Shown piece after piece: positions 27,216 to 42,100 of a stretch of 64,000 nt of DNA. This DNA is from Lanius collurio (taxonomy: Eukaryota > Chordata > Aves > Passeriformes > Laniidae), in NCBI GenBank assembly GCA_020086605.1, contig JACBWW010000020.1:16460776-16524775 (forward strand). Direction: 5' to 3'. A model generated the notes under the pieces. The model made no database searches. It was not told the origin of the DNA and was given only the letters and a program-made list of their open reading frames with translations. The translations under genes and the position numbers were made by a program. Position 1 is the first letter of the stretch. Every line of letters begins with the position of its first letter.

Positions 27216-30200
27216 GAATGAGTGTGCTCACATCTGAGTGTGCTACTTTGGGTTTTATCGTCTAGTGCTGGAATGCCTTTTGTCTCTTGGATCAGCCTGG
27301 AATTTATTGCTGCTCGCGGCCAAGCGTTTGTGCAGGTGTTGCAGAGCCGGTGCTGCGCTGCCCTGCTCAAGGCAGGGCGCCGAGGGTGGTCGCCAGACCC
27401 AGACGCCGCGGTGTCGTCGGCTTGGTGCACCTCGTGCAAAGCACGGAAACGCACAGCGCTGTGCTGGTGTGCCTGGATAAGGTGTCTCCAGGGGAGAACA
27501 CCACACAGGTTTACTAGAATAATTTCTTTAGCCACCAGCCTTTGAGGAGCCCTGAGAGTGTGGGTGGAGTGCTTATTTTGCCAGCCTTCTGAACACTAAT
27601 CCTTTCCGAAGTTGAGCACTTCACCGAGGATCAAAGCAGGAACTGCTGTCTGAGTGGGGGAAGAGCTGTTTTATTCTCATCATTCTATTTCCTTGGAAAA
27701 TGTGTTTGTTTAACTCAAAATAAGCAAATATTTCTTCACTGAAAGTGGCTGTTGTTGCTTGAACTACTTTCAAATATGCAGAAGTATAAAATGGTACTTT
27801 CAAAGTAATCTCCAAGAAATCTTGCTGCTGAAAATACATGATGGGGTTTTCTTTTTTTTTGGTTTGTGTTTTTTTTCTTTTTTTTTTTTTTTAGGCTACA
27901 TTTCTTGGTCTCTTTACCATGCACTGCCACCAATGATCTACTACTTCCCCCTTCAGACACTGGCACTCACAGGCCTAGAAGTTTTTGCTGTTGCCTTCTT
28001 TTCTCCAATATTCTTGACAATTGGCCCTTTTTGGAGGTTGGCTAACAATAAGTATGTCCTAGCCTTTCTGAGATTGACTATGGTTGGTAAGTACGTATTG
28101 TATTAGAGATTCAATTTTGGTATTAATGCGTAAGAACCAACAGTCCAAATTGCCTTAAAATTCAGATGATTACAAAAAGAGACAGGAATAAGAAGTTCTT
28201 GCTCTCTCCATACTCATGTTTTATTGGTTTCTTTTTTATACGCTCAAGCTTTTAGCTGTAGTCAGAGAAATATTGTTTGCAGCCCTTGTATTGCATAAAT
28301 ACAAAAAAATCTCATTTCACTTTTATTTCTAGGAGCTTTTAATTTAGTGTGAGTGATGCCCAATAGGAAAGGTGTTTTCAGTATCACTCAAATACCAGCA
28401 GAACAGGTGTTTTTTTGTATTGTGACAATGGGTATGGATAAGACATTACAGAACAGCTTGGAGCTATTAAAAAAAGTAGTCTTCTGTGAGTGAAACATTC
28501 TTTTTTTAGTTTCTGAGGCAGTTTTTTCCTTCTAGGAATGCATTTTTAAAATTGTAACTATCTACATGCCTGTAGCAAAATGATGGGGTTGTAGGCTCAT
28601 TCTAAATATGAAATAACCCTTATATGCTCAGTTGTACAGGAAGAAAGTTTGATCTTAAACATAGGAAAAAGATGCCCAATTCCCCATTCCAATGGCTCCT
28701 CCTTAAATGCAGACTTGCTGGGATTCCCACTTTGGTCTTCAGCTAACTGGTGCAAATCTTGGCTCTTGCTGATTTTTTGAAAGTTTTTTGGGGGAAGGTT
28801 TGGCAGTTACAGCCATGTTCAGAAGCAACTTATTGCTAGAGTTTGCCACACTGGATGAACTCGAAGGAGACAAGGGTCTCCATCCTGTGTAGAGATGAAA
28901 ATGCTGTAGAGGTGAAAATCCATCCCAATACTTTTCTTGTTGTTTTGTAATAAGCTTCTCAGTGAGCAGAATCTTCAGCTTCCTGCAGCAGTGCTCAGTG
29001 TATTGCTTTCTGCAAGATCTTCTAGTTTAGAAACTAGCAGTGACTGTAAGCATTTAAAATGACACCTTACCTTCCTTCAGATGGGACGATAATGCAAAGT
29101 TTGCCATGTTTATTTAACATTGATCCTTTAGATCACCTTGCTGTGTTTATTAGTTCACTTAATCAAAAGCAATGGAAATCACTTAAAAGTGTGTGATTTT
29201 TGTTCTGCTAAATAAAGAGCAGTGACAGGCCTATGATGGTCTTCTTTGTTAGTTCTGTCCCATCATACTGATTCTGCTGTTTCTCAATTCTTCCTGCTTT
29301 TTTTCCTTTTATTCATTCTCTTTTTGTTTTGTTTTCCTTCTCAGAAAGGTCATGGCCTTCCTCTGGGACTTGTTGAACTGTCAGGCAGAACAATCTACCC
29401 CAAGCATGCTCCACCCCATTCTACTCAGTCTTCTATTTGACTATCAAAAAATATGAAAATTATTCATGCTTAGCTAAAACTAGAATTTTAATTTAGTATG
29501 AGTGATGCCCAATAGGAAGGGTGTTTCCAGTATCACTCAAATACCAGCAGAACAGGTGTTTTTTTGTATTGTGACAATGGGTATGGATAAGACATTACAG
29601 AACAGCTTGGGGCTATTATGAAAGTAGTCCTCTGAGAGTGAAAATATTTTTTTCTGTTCTGATTCTTTCTTCCTTTTCTGGAAACTTTATTTCCCCTGCA
29701 ACTTCTAATTCCTGTATCTGTACTACTTGGTTTTATGTTCTGTTTGAAAACAAACAAACAATAACAAAGCACCCTGACTAATGTCTATTTGCATCTATGT
29801 CTTCAGACAACATATGTTAAGTCTAGGTGTTTGGATAGATATACTAAAATCTTGGGTGTACTTGCCCAGCAACAAAAGGTGTGTCTGCTCTAACTTGGCA
29901 AACCCACGCTAACTTTAATCAGAGCAGCCCATATGATGAAATATTTGAAGAGGCAGGTTTATGGATTGCCAGCACAATTTAGTGACAGAAATCTGCCTGT
30001 ACTGTACATGCAACTTCTGTTGAAGTCCATACAAGTACACCTTCACTACACATTGATCTTGTTTATCATCTTGGCTCTAAGCTTTGCATCTTTTATTCTA
30101 AGCAGAATGAGCAGGTAATCAGTTGGAGGCATAGCATGTGTTGCCAGAATCTGCAGCTCCATTTCTGACATTACTTGCTTAACATCTCTTCAAGTTTGAC

Positions 30201-33032
30201 TCATGCTCACTTAGCAAATATCTGGTAGCAAATCATTGTTGCTTCTTCTGCTGTTGGTTATTGGTCCTGGGCCAGAGTTTGCCACACTGACTGAGGTTAC
30301 AAGAATTTATGTGGTCCATAGTCACTTGAATTGGAAGCCTGTTAGCAGAGTTTAAAACTGCTGATAATGTGAGGTCATTGTGCCCTGAGAAATGGCAAAG
30401 ATATCGGCACATGCTCTCTTTCAGGGACGGGGAAAGTGGTAGTTTCCAGTAAGGAGATGGTGCAGGCTGGTAGTGACCGGTCTGAGACCAGATACTGGGC
30501 CAGAGAAAGCCTTGTTCACCCCTGCTAAGGCAGTTGATTACTAATCCCTGTACTATGTGTGGTGACTGCTCCTGTCTAATAAAGAACATGGCTTTTGCCA
30601 CAGCCCACTTATAAAAGTAAGTAGACTGTGGCAAAAGTCATATCCTTTTTAGACAGGAGCAGTCACTGCACATAAAACTTTATGGCTTTTGAGTTATCTA
30701 AGTGCATGATTGAGGAATATCTGTATGCTTAGATGTTTTATCCATATATCCTCTTTATGGAATCGATCACATAAGTACTTAAATCAGGGCAATCACTTGG
30801 ATTGTTGGATAGTTCCTTCATATAATTTTTTCTTTGAAAATGATAACTGCTATAAAGTCATGTATACCCAGTTTCTATGCATGCCTACATTTCTTTTGTT
30901 TGGTTAAAAATTTGTAGTGTCATGTGTTTTCAGATGAATGGTATAGCCATTCAAATTACAGACAAAGTTGAACTGATGTACAGGAAATCTTTATTACCTG
31001 AACTCTATTGCCCATTAAAGCAACCTCTGTGTGTGTGTATTTGTTCGTAGGAAGCTTAGCATCATACCAGGCACCAAATGCTTCAATTAGACTTCTCATC
31101 TTGGCAGCTGGTGTTTCTTCTTCATTGCTGGTTCAAACAGTAACATGGTGGTCAGGAAACGGTGTACAAAGGTATTTTTTATACTGATAGAATTTAACTG
31201 ATGTTTCTTTATATTAAAAACTGTTTTCCTTTTTTTTTTTTTTTTTTTTTGGCCCCTAGAAGATAAGATTAGTTTTTTTCCCCAAATGCCTCACTATTTC
31301 AAAAACTGATTCTTACAGGTTCATCAGGATATGGGGCTTCATGCTAGGCAAGATAATGCTCCTTGCTCTTCGTATCTGGTATACATCACTTAATCCAGTC
31401 TGGAACTCACAAGTTGCCAATACTGTCATACTGACAATTGGGTTTGTAGCAGCAGTGGAGCAAATTCATTCAGGTAGGCATATTACAGCAAAGATGGTGG
31501 TTATGAAAAGAACCTAAAGTATAGCTTGCTATGTGTCACTGGGGTTTCATTCTTTGGTTATTTTTCCCCGACACAGTCTGGGTTTTGACCTGATGCATGA
31601 GCACTGCAGGCTTTAGAAGCCATGGGGTACTTCCATGTGCCCATAACATGGCAGAACTGGTATCACAATTCCTACAAGGTGTAGTAAGTTGGTACTGGAA
31701 CTGCCTCTTTTTTCTACTTGCAGTGTCAATAATATGATAGTAACACAAACAAAGGCATAAGCTAGACCAATAAAACCAGAATGGGTTATTGTCTTTCTGG
31801 CATTTATGGCATTTTTGTTAGTATGTTAATTCAGTTTGCACTTTGAGTTTCTCTGTCAATGCATATCTTTTGTCAGAGAAGGGGAGACAGGACAAAGTTG
31901 GGGAGCAGCTGATATGTCAAAATAAACAGAAAGAATTGAAAGAGTGGACAACTTGTCCTGGTCAAAATTTGTCCAAGTTCTTGGAGTGTTTGTACGGAGT
32001 ACACAGCAGTGGGGGCTGGCACAGGCTAAACTGTAGAGGTGATATTGCCAAGGAAGAGAGCAAGGTTGGGTTGATTAGTTAAGACAGCTCATGTTAAATC
32101 CTCAGAATCTCCTTCCTTCTCAGGATAACCATGATGAATTAATTGAAAGATAACACCTTATCTATGTGTAAGTGGGTAGAAATTAGCATAATGCATATTG
32201 TTTGCAAGTTTGCATTGCATGATATAAATTAAGCCTGAGCTTGCACCAGAATTTAGAAAGGGAATCTGCTGCAGGAGATTAGGAAGGAAATCTGTCTTGT
32301 TGGTGGGTGACAAAGTGATATACCTGTGCAATTAAAGGTGCTGCTTTCTCCTTAGATGAGAGTGGTTCTAAAGTGCATGGAAAAAAGGAGAAGGAAGGGA
32401 GTTTATTTCTGGCTTATTTGTGAGTGTCAGGTTTTGTTCTTATCAGAGTTTAGAGTTTCAGACGACAGAATCCTCTGAACAAATTCTAGTAAATTTTCTG
32501 CTGATTTTCAAATCTAATTTAAATATTTAAATTCTGATATAATGAAAATAATCAGATGGGCAGGTTGTCATTTTTGTGCACTTATGGTGAGTATATTTTT
32601 TTGAGAGACCTAGGATGGTTAGTTGAGATTTTTAATTTTTTTTGGTGTTATCAATTTCTGATAACACAATCCTAATCAGATAAATTAGCTTTTGTGTGTG
32701 TAATTTATTCTGGTAAATTTGTGATTTTGGCTATTTCTTTTTCTCAGTTACTCTTGCTAATAGGATTTGACAGTTTGCTTAGCAGTATTTCTATTCTTAT
32801 TCTAGGTGGAGACAAGAGAAAACAAGAAACAAACAAAACTGGTAATGTGGTTAGACAGACAGCTTCCCATCCTCGTTGGTTTTTATCAGGGATTGCTTTT
32901 GGCAGCCTCATGTTCCTCACTCTTTGGATATTTGGGGAGGTTTCATTAATTTCTAGATGGGCAGTAAGTGGACATCCACATACAGGTCCAGATCCTAATC
33001 CATATGGGTAAGTGTACTACTACTACTACTAC

Positions 33033-33110
<78 letters not shown>

Positions 33111-36100
33111 TATCATATTATCATTATTATCATTATTATTATTATTACTGCTACTGCTGCTACTACTACTCTGATTTCAAAAGTGTAATTGTAATCAAAA
33201 TCCAGTGCTGTAGTGAGTGACAAATTAAAACTCAACCAGATGATAGTGTAAGAATTTAGATAATAAAACTAGGTACAAGGTACTTCACTCAGAGGATTCA
33301 TTCTTTCTTTCAGATAATCTCTGAGCATTTTGTCCAGACCTGGAAATCTTAAAATTTTCTGATACAGAATTATTTCATTTCAGCACTAAAATCTTGATTT
33401 GCCACATTGCAAAACAATTTTTTGATAAGTTTCAAGGACTTACAAATGCAGTACATCCACAATATGCAGTAAATTAGTCTAGCAGTTCAGGCTTCAGAGA
33501 GGACATGATCAGGGATGCACGCACATAAATAAAGTAAACTGTGTGCAGTATTAAGATATACTTCTGTAGGAGTTTTGATTAGTAAGAATGTCATCTTAGT
33601 GCTGTGAGTAGTTCATTCAGGTTCCAAAATCTAGGAAGAGACCAAATTAGTTATTCTGAGTCAACTTCATGTGGTGGCAGGTGACAGAGTTTATAATTTG
33701 GAATTAATATACAAAAGAGCTACCCAAGACTGATAGCAGTGTTAGATACTGTAGTATCCCTTATTTGACATGAAGAAAATACTTCTGTTTGGGGTGAATT
33801 CTTCCCTCTCATTTTCTCTGAGTTGTTTTTGCCTTTTGTACCAGGATTTCAGTGGACTGCTTTTGCTGCTGAACACAGCTCACTTATACATTACGATAAA
33901 TTACCATTATTTTCAGCTGGATGTTTTTACATCCAATAAAGCGGAGAAAATGTAGCTGAATGAGAGCAAAATTTAGCTCTGTTTAAAGTAAAAGAATTAT
34001 AATACATTACCAAGGATCCTTATCTGTAAATTTCTTTTTCAATGCCAGGTGTTTTTAAAATCATATTACTGTATGTTTTCTTTTCCCTTATGATTGTATT
34101 AGAGGTACAGTTCTGCTGGGCCTTGCTCATGGGCTGATGCTTTCATTTTGGAGCTGGTCTTCTGTCATCAGTTTTGCCTTGTTTCTCATAGGTAGGTGCA
34201 AATCCTGAGCAGAATTTTTGTTTGTTACCTTATTCCCTTTACTCGTGTCCTCTGACCTTACACCACCGCAGAAAAGTGTGGCTAATCAAAGCCTCCTTTT
34301 CCCTGCCACTGACTGTAGTACACGTATGTCTGACTAAGGGTTACAGGCCAAATCTCCAGGCCATTGCAAAGCAGTGTTACTGTCTTCAGAAGCCCCTGCT
34401 AAGGTTCTGTTCCCTTGAGCAGCATCTCAGTTCTGACCATCTGCATTGTATAACAGTTGGACTTGATGATCTGAGAGGTCTTTTCCAACCTTAGTGATTC
34501 TATTATAAGGCCATGTCTAGGGTTATGGGGTTGAGATGACACAAGCCTCTTGATTCCACAGGAGGCAAAATAACTTGTAATTTGACAAGTAGTCCACCTG
34601 GAGACAAGTTTACCTCCTATCTCTTTATTTCCCAAGTTCTGCAGGCAGTAAAATAGTATGAACATGCAAATTTTAGTGTTAAGAAATGTGTGTGCAGATT
34701 GTTATGTAAGCACGAACATTCGAGTTTTGATGTATACACATTATTCAAAACAAGTACAGAGAGGTTCTTTAGTTGATTCAAACATTGTATTCTAAAATGC
34801 TCAGAACCTTGATGTATAAGAGTTAAATATTAAAAGTGTTTCTATAAATTTGCTTGTGTGGTGTGACAGTTAGTAAATATTCTTACCTACAGTAACGTTT
34901 GAAAATGAAGTTGTCCTGCTATAGAGAGTTTCTGTGGTTGTTAATGTTCTGTTTGGGGTCAAATCCCCAAATCAAAGATAGCATGGTAAGTCAAGAATCT
35001 TGCAGTTGGTAAAAGATTAATAGTTGCTTTCTTGCCCATCATATGGTTGTCTACAGGGAGAGAAGATCAGGAAAAGATATGTTTTTTCTTCATATTAACC
35101 TATTTGATTCTTTCTGTATTATGGTAAAAGAGGTTAATAACTGGCAAACCTGTTACTCTCTTAAGAACTGCATCATTTCTCTGTTGTGCTGAAGAATTCT
35201 GTTCAGTTTTGGCTCTTGATGATATTTCTCTATTGTCTTTTTGCTATACTGTTTTCAGCTGAATAGGCAATGCTTAAAAGAATGCAATATTGGGAAAGAT
35301 AAAAGACTGTCTTTGGTTACTGTGAATAACTGTCCTTCTAATGATGCAGTTTGCATGGCTGCAAAGCACAATTATATTTCCCAGACTCTATCTTTTCCCT
35401 AGACAGAATATGAAAATGAATGTTGTAGATAATACACCTGACTGAGACTTACTCTATTCTTTTCTATCCCTTCACAGGTTTAGCATCTTCAGCTGGTCTC
35501 CTTTATTTACATACTTGGAGTGCTGCTGTTGCAGGCAACATTCTTGGTATCTTTACTATGTGTGTGTGGCCTCAACTAGCTGGACGTTTTGTTAGCTGTC
35601 TACATCCTGGGAAAGCCATGAGTACAGCCATGTTTGCCTATGTTCTTGAATTATTCTTCTGTGTGTGGTGTACAGCTTATAAATTTGTACCTGGAGGAGT
35701 TTACATTAGAGAAAGCTCCCATCTTCTTTTAGGTACATTTGTGATAATGAACAAATACAAATATGGAAATGTGTCTAGTGTATAAAGTGTCTTTTCAAAT
35801 GCTCAGTTACTGTTTGATTTAATATGGTAAGAGTTTCAGTGCAAAAAATTAATGAGACATGCAAAAAATAATCTGCTTGTTTCTTTACTGTTAGAAATAG
35901 TCTAAAATGTGAAAAGAACATGGAATTCAGTTGAGGGAAAATGTCAAAGTGAAAAAATGTCTAATAACTAAGTATGCAGTGGAGGAAGAGATCTGTTAAT
36001 CAGTCACCCTAAAAACATGGCTGAAATCCAGAGTGTGAATGCACAAATATGCTGGCTACCTAAGGTAGCAGTGCCTCAGGTAACGGGGTAGCTCCTGGGA

Positions 36101-39100
36101 CTGTAACATAATTCAGTGCATTATTTAGCCCTGTTCTGCAGAGCAAAGTGTGGCATCCTGCTGATCTAGCTAGTCTACATTTGAGACCTGAGCTTCTTTC
36201 CCATGTGGCCCTACCTTATGTTTTGTGGACACACCAGCACATCTGGGGGGAATTCAGATGAGCCTGTAGCATCAGAAACATGTGACCAGGACAGGAAGAA
36301 AAGAAATTGTCAGATATTTGCAAATAAGGAAGAACTGAGTTGAGCAAATATAAAGGCTTTAGCAAAATGATCACTTGGTGAGGGTGGAGAGGTAGAAAGG
36401 AAACCAACCCTTCCTGGTTTTGTCTCCAGAAATATTTTAGCAATAGGTACTAACATGTTTCAATGGCATATTTCACTAACTATATTTAAACAATGCCAAA
36501 CATTGTCTTGGGCTAATTGTGTGGCACATTTTTAAAATGTGACACATTAGCTTATATTTTATTTGGAGAGGATTAATGAAGGCTGTGCTTAACTTTTTGC
36601 CCCAAAGGTTTTAGATTTCATAAATATCTTTGCAACCACTTTGTGTCATTCCAGTTTCCTACTCTTTGTGTGTGTTTCTTACATTACAGTAATCACGAGG
36701 GATTTGAACTCATTATGGTTAGAAAAGCGTTTCATTCCATTATTGCGTTATTTTCTTTGTTCTGAAATCACTCTGAGTAGTCTTTAGAAACGGTTATCTT
36801 AACTAATTAAATTTATTATTTTTAAATTATATGAAGAAAGCATGTGGTAGAGAAGCGTCAAATACTTTCTTGAGTAATGCTTTGACAAAAGAAATACTTT
36901 TATTCAAAATCCCTCTGTTACTTCCTTTGAAATGCACACTTGTGATTAATTTACTTGGCGTGATCACTGGGTAGTAACACAGAGATGGCCCTAATTTTCT
37001 CTTTGGTAACAAAAACTGTAAATGGAACACATCTCAACTGATGGCACTACATGAATTTAAATTCCATCCAGTTTCTATCTTTTTGATGCCATTCCATAGC
37101 TTATCAAAGATTATACCATGAGACTGTATATTTGTTGCTGTGCTTTTACCCTTACAGCTTGGCTTTCTGGAAAACTGCTTGTTTTCTTCTGGTTTCTTTC
37201 AGGTGCAAGTGCTATTTCTTGCTTTCTTTTCCTGTCCAATATCCTGCCTTTCTCTTCCTGCAGTTTGGGTAGGGAACCGCACCAGGAAAAGTGACAATGA
37301 AAGTAAGATTATTATATTCAGAACGTCTGTGCTGCTTCACTGTGATGTGATATAATGCTGAGGGATCAGATGCTTGGTCTTCATCAACTTTAATGCCTGT
37401 GAATCAGTCTCCCTTTGAGAAAGGTTTTGTGTGTGCCCCTTTAGTCATTGCATTAGACACAGTGTCCTGGTTTGCAAACTTTCACTACAACTAATGCAAC
37501 AAGTAAGGGCAATAAAAAAATACTGAGTATTAATTGGCTATTACTCTGAAGTAAAACATGGCTTCTATAATTAATTAACTATTCCACAAAGATATTAAGG
37601 GGATATATCTTCTCCAGCAGAGCTCTTATCCAATTCATTATCCCCCCATGCTTTCTTTGAAGGTAATTGGATCCTTTATTTCATAAGGGATTGGAAAAGA
37701 CCTTGTACTATTAGTCTCAGCTATTTATTGAAAAGATACCATCCCCATGCATTGCAACAGTTAGTGCACTGAAGTTGCTTACTAGCTTTTAAAATGTATC
37801 TATAGATGTGTTTTGTTGTCTGTTCTTAAAAAGCAGAACTATTTCTGTTGGCTCTGGAGGTCTAGATTACACGTTGCTGCCGTGTCAAATTGGCCTTCCA
37901 GCTGCTGCAGTCTGATTACTCAGCTTTAGAACAAAATGTTGAGCAATTGCTTTTGTAGTTCCTATATGAAAAATGTGTTACTTGTATCTTGGTGACAGAG
38001 CAGTTGATTGTCAAAGGTAATAGATATCTGCAATCATCAGTGTACTTTTTTCATCAAGCTGTTATTTTAAGGTTCTGTTATATGGAGGTGTAACTCGGAA
38101 CGTAAGTCAACTGTTCTTGTCCAGGTTAATTTCAGTAAACCTTGAAAACAGTGGGCCCACTTGAGGGTTGTAGTCATCAATACAGCCTGGAAGGATTTTA
38201 GCTTAGTTTATCTACCATGTGTTTGCCTTTTTGACATAATACCCTGGAACTGTGCTGCAAATCAGTCTTTACTGGAGAATGCTGTCAATAAATCTCATAG
38301 TTCCTGCATTGCCATATTACGTGTGGCATTAATCTGCATTTGGGCTTTGAATCATCTTTGTTGTTGGAGCCCTAAGTTTGTTGTGTTGTAACACAACGGC
38401 TGGGATTTTATAAAAGATGTGTTTATGAGCAATTATTAATATGGTAAAGGCCTATGAAAAAACTAATTACTTATACTTTTACAGGTTTTATAATGTTATG
38501 CATTGGGGTAGACTTTCTAACAGGACCCAAGAAAGACCTTAGCTCTGTCTTTGAAGTGAAAAGCAATCAAAAACCACTCTTCAAAAAGAGTAAAAACTAT
38601 ATTAAACTATGTAAGTATAATTTTAGTTCCTTTTCTCCATGACTCTAGGAATACTGTCTGAGGAAAAAAAAGTAACATTGCAGAGTGTTTTGCTCAGATG
38701 TTTTAGAAATGTTTTTTTGGTACTAGTTTTAGAGACAGATTTGTAGTCGGTATTTCCCTAGTTCCAGGTTAATGATGACATATGCTACTGGAGGATCTGA
38801 TTCACTGGGATTGTGACTGACAGAAGCTATTCCTAATGGAGAGTGTTAAACAGAGACCAGAAACTGGGCAAAACCCAAAATGTGAAAATGTACTCGGCAT
38901 CATTTGTAGTTTCATTTTAGTGGTTGAGCAGGAGGCCTCTCTGGACCTTGGGGTTTACACTGTGTGTACAAAAGATATGAATGACTTCCCAGCCCATCAG
39001 TATGGCAGTTCTGAAGCAGTTCGGTGTGACAGCACTGCTAGGGCAGTGTGGTGGGACTGGGCTGTACAGAGCTGCTGTACACTGTGGCGCTGCTGCGTCA

Positions 39101-42100
39101 GGGGCATCCTGCAGGGCCTGCTGTGGCTGACACCACAGCACAGCACTCGGGCCTGGCTCTGTGTTCAGGCCAGCCCTATCCTCGGCAAAATGTCATCATC
39201 TGCTGCCTGTAAACCATGCCTAAGGATCCCAGCTTTTCACATCATGTATATGAGGTCTACTGCTTTCTTTAGGTTTTGAAGAGAAATGAAAATCAAATTT
39301 TGATTTGAGGTTTGAGCACTTTTTGGCTTTTAAATCATACAAATGTTTTCAACTATTTCTCTACAATCATTTGGGCCCCTGGTTTGTTTTCATTGTCAGC
39401 TTACTGTTTCTAAAGAAAAAAGTCTGTCAATAATGTGAAGTTTGGTATAGGAACAAAATGCTAGGCAGTAGAGAATGGTAACCCTGCAGAGATCAGAATG
39501 CTGAAGATTCCAATTCCTGCATCTTTTCTTTTTCTGTGACTTTGAAACAAATTACTTGCCACTTGTGTACATTTTGCTGCTTTTGGCAAAAGGAGACAGT
39601 AGTGCTTCACAGTTTTTCAGGGCTGTTTCTGTAATCTGTATGGAGGTCTTTACCCTGTTTACTCAGGGGCTAAAAGAATGTGGCCTGTGAGAGTTTGTGT
39701 GTCAGAGGCAACATGTGTACCATTTCAAATGGTTTGAATATTCCTGATAAGAAACATTTCACAAAAGTAAATTAATATTTCAGAATATTACCTGTCCCAA
39801 AGCACAGCCCTTGCTCAGCTAATCTTGTAACTTTGCAACAGTACCTCTTGTACTTCCCCATCATGCCCAGACTTGTACTGTTTCTCAGCTTCCTCTCTAA
39901 GCACCTTTGTGTCTCGGAGAGTATGAAATCCCTTGACACGTGCTAATACAAGTAGCATGTCCTTACTTCTGACATCATCCATTATAAAATGTTTTTAAAT
40001 TTTACACAAAACTCTTCCAGAAAACTTGCATTAAAATAATTTTTAAATATATGAAAGAATAAACTGGAGCTACTGAAATTGTTGTAGATAGCATATGCCA
40101 CTGTGTAAATGGAATAACTACAGAGGGTTTTGATCATCAAATTACATTGTGCTGAACTGTGGTTATTTGTAAGGCTACAGGAGCAATGGGAAACCTCTGA
40201 ATATACTTTCTGTGAAGATGCGCTGCCTTTCCAAAGGTGTGTCAAACAAATGACCACTCTGGAAGTCTGGCAAGAGTTACGTCGTTCTGACATCTAAAGG
40301 CTTGTGAAGTAAACTAAATTTTATTCCACACATTGTATTAATACAGAATAAAGATTGTGTACTACAAATGCATATTTGGACACAGAGAGGAAAGCACTGA
40401 AGTGTTTACATGATGCTATTACTCCTGTCCTGTAACAAATTCTTCAGCAGGCATGATTTTTACATAACTATTTCAAGGAGTTTTGGTACATTTTACCTGC
40501 TCAGCATATTGTATTTTGGAGAGTGTATTTACACACATATACATATTCTGCATGCATAGATACTGCCTTGGTCTGGTGCTGTCACTTAAATCTACACATT
40601 TCTCATTCTATCAATAGGACACCTTAGAATAACAGTGTCCTGTTTAACAGCAATAATAACATTCTTTTTTCTTGCATTAAAAATGTTTTTTCTACATTTT
40701 TCTGTTTCAAGTATTGTGGCTGTTTGTTGGTGTTGGTTTGCTTGGATTGGGTTTACGTTATAAAACTTACCATAAGAAGCTGGGCCAAGGGGTGAGTAGG
40801 ATGTTTGTGAGAATAGTAACTTTCAAATATACAGTAATATGTGTGATAGCTTAGATGTGTTAATTGTTGCTGAAGAAATCTTTGTAACCAAGTATTCAGA
40901 AAAATCAATGCATAAATGAAGATGCAAAAATTTAATTTATAAATTCATGTCAAATTGAAATGTCAGGGTCTTTGGAGATTTATGGCGATGCTACAAAGGA
41001 AAAAATATTTTGAAAATTTGAGAGATTCTCAAATGTTCAATTTGAGCATTACTTTTATAAATTAGTTTATTTCAACTTATTCAAACTGGACAATGCTGTT
41101 AGCAGCCTGACCTCATGTAGGGGAAGTTTGAACAGATAACCTCCTGAGGTTTCTTCCCGATGAAGGAATTCTATGGTTCTATATTGTATCATAACTCTTA
41201 ACTGAAGGTGTCTGAAAAGTTGATTGACTTAGATTAGACTTAGACTAGTTATGGAAATTGGATAAAAATTAGAAGATTCCCATTTTCCATCTGTCAAGAA
41301 AGTAAGTATTGCAATGGTAGTAACAAGATGGTTAACACTTATGAAGTTTAGTGTTAGATTCACAAACACACAAAGATTTATACAGATGGCTTTCTTTTTT
41401 CAATTAATTCAGGTTTGTAGTACCTTATTGTTTGGCAAAAAGTGGGTAGTTCCTGTTAGTAAGATGAAAAGATGCATTGTCTCTATCCTCTTCATTTGTT
41501 TGCTGTTACTTTCACAAATTAATTTTAAGTATGATGACTGAATTCCCTTGTTAATAGCAGATTTAGTCTTTTGTAATTCTGACAGCTTTATTAGGAAAAT
41601 ATATTGGTCAAAACATCTCATCTTGTATGTCTTTTATGGCACCATGTGTCTGATGTTGTTTATTGCAAAGCTATAATATGTAAAATTCAAATTGTACTTA
41701 ACTTTTTTCCATTTATTTTTTGAGGTACCAAAAAGGGATTTCTCTGCTATGATCTGGCCTTTTAGGTTTGGATATGACAATGAAGGATGGTCTAATTTGG
41801 AAGGATCAGCTAATTTGCTTAATCAGACAGGTGATTTTTTTCTTCCCCACTTCCTTTATATTTGGGAGGATCCATCTGAAAAGACAGAAGTGAAAGCATC
41901 TGCTGGTAACTGAGGCCATTTTTGCATTAACACAAGAACCCGTGTTTAGTGGCTTTCTCCTCAATCTATGAGCTGTTCCAATACAATCACTTCAGTCAAA
42001 AATCCATTTGCAGAGGTGATAATTTGTTTAATATGCTTTAAAGAGGTTTCTAGCCAGAGGAAACACTTTATTTCTACTTGGATTTTTCTTCTCATATTGC

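Noticed and set aside
26561..27535. 324-codon minus-strand frame over the CWH43 promoter
   Set aside because: Low-complexity Arg/Pro/Ala translation of a CpG island that overlaps the real CWH43 exon 1 on the other strand; no domain or splice logic.
32968..33174. Frame with long isoleucine and leucine runs
   Set aside because: Translation of the trinucleotide microsatellite.
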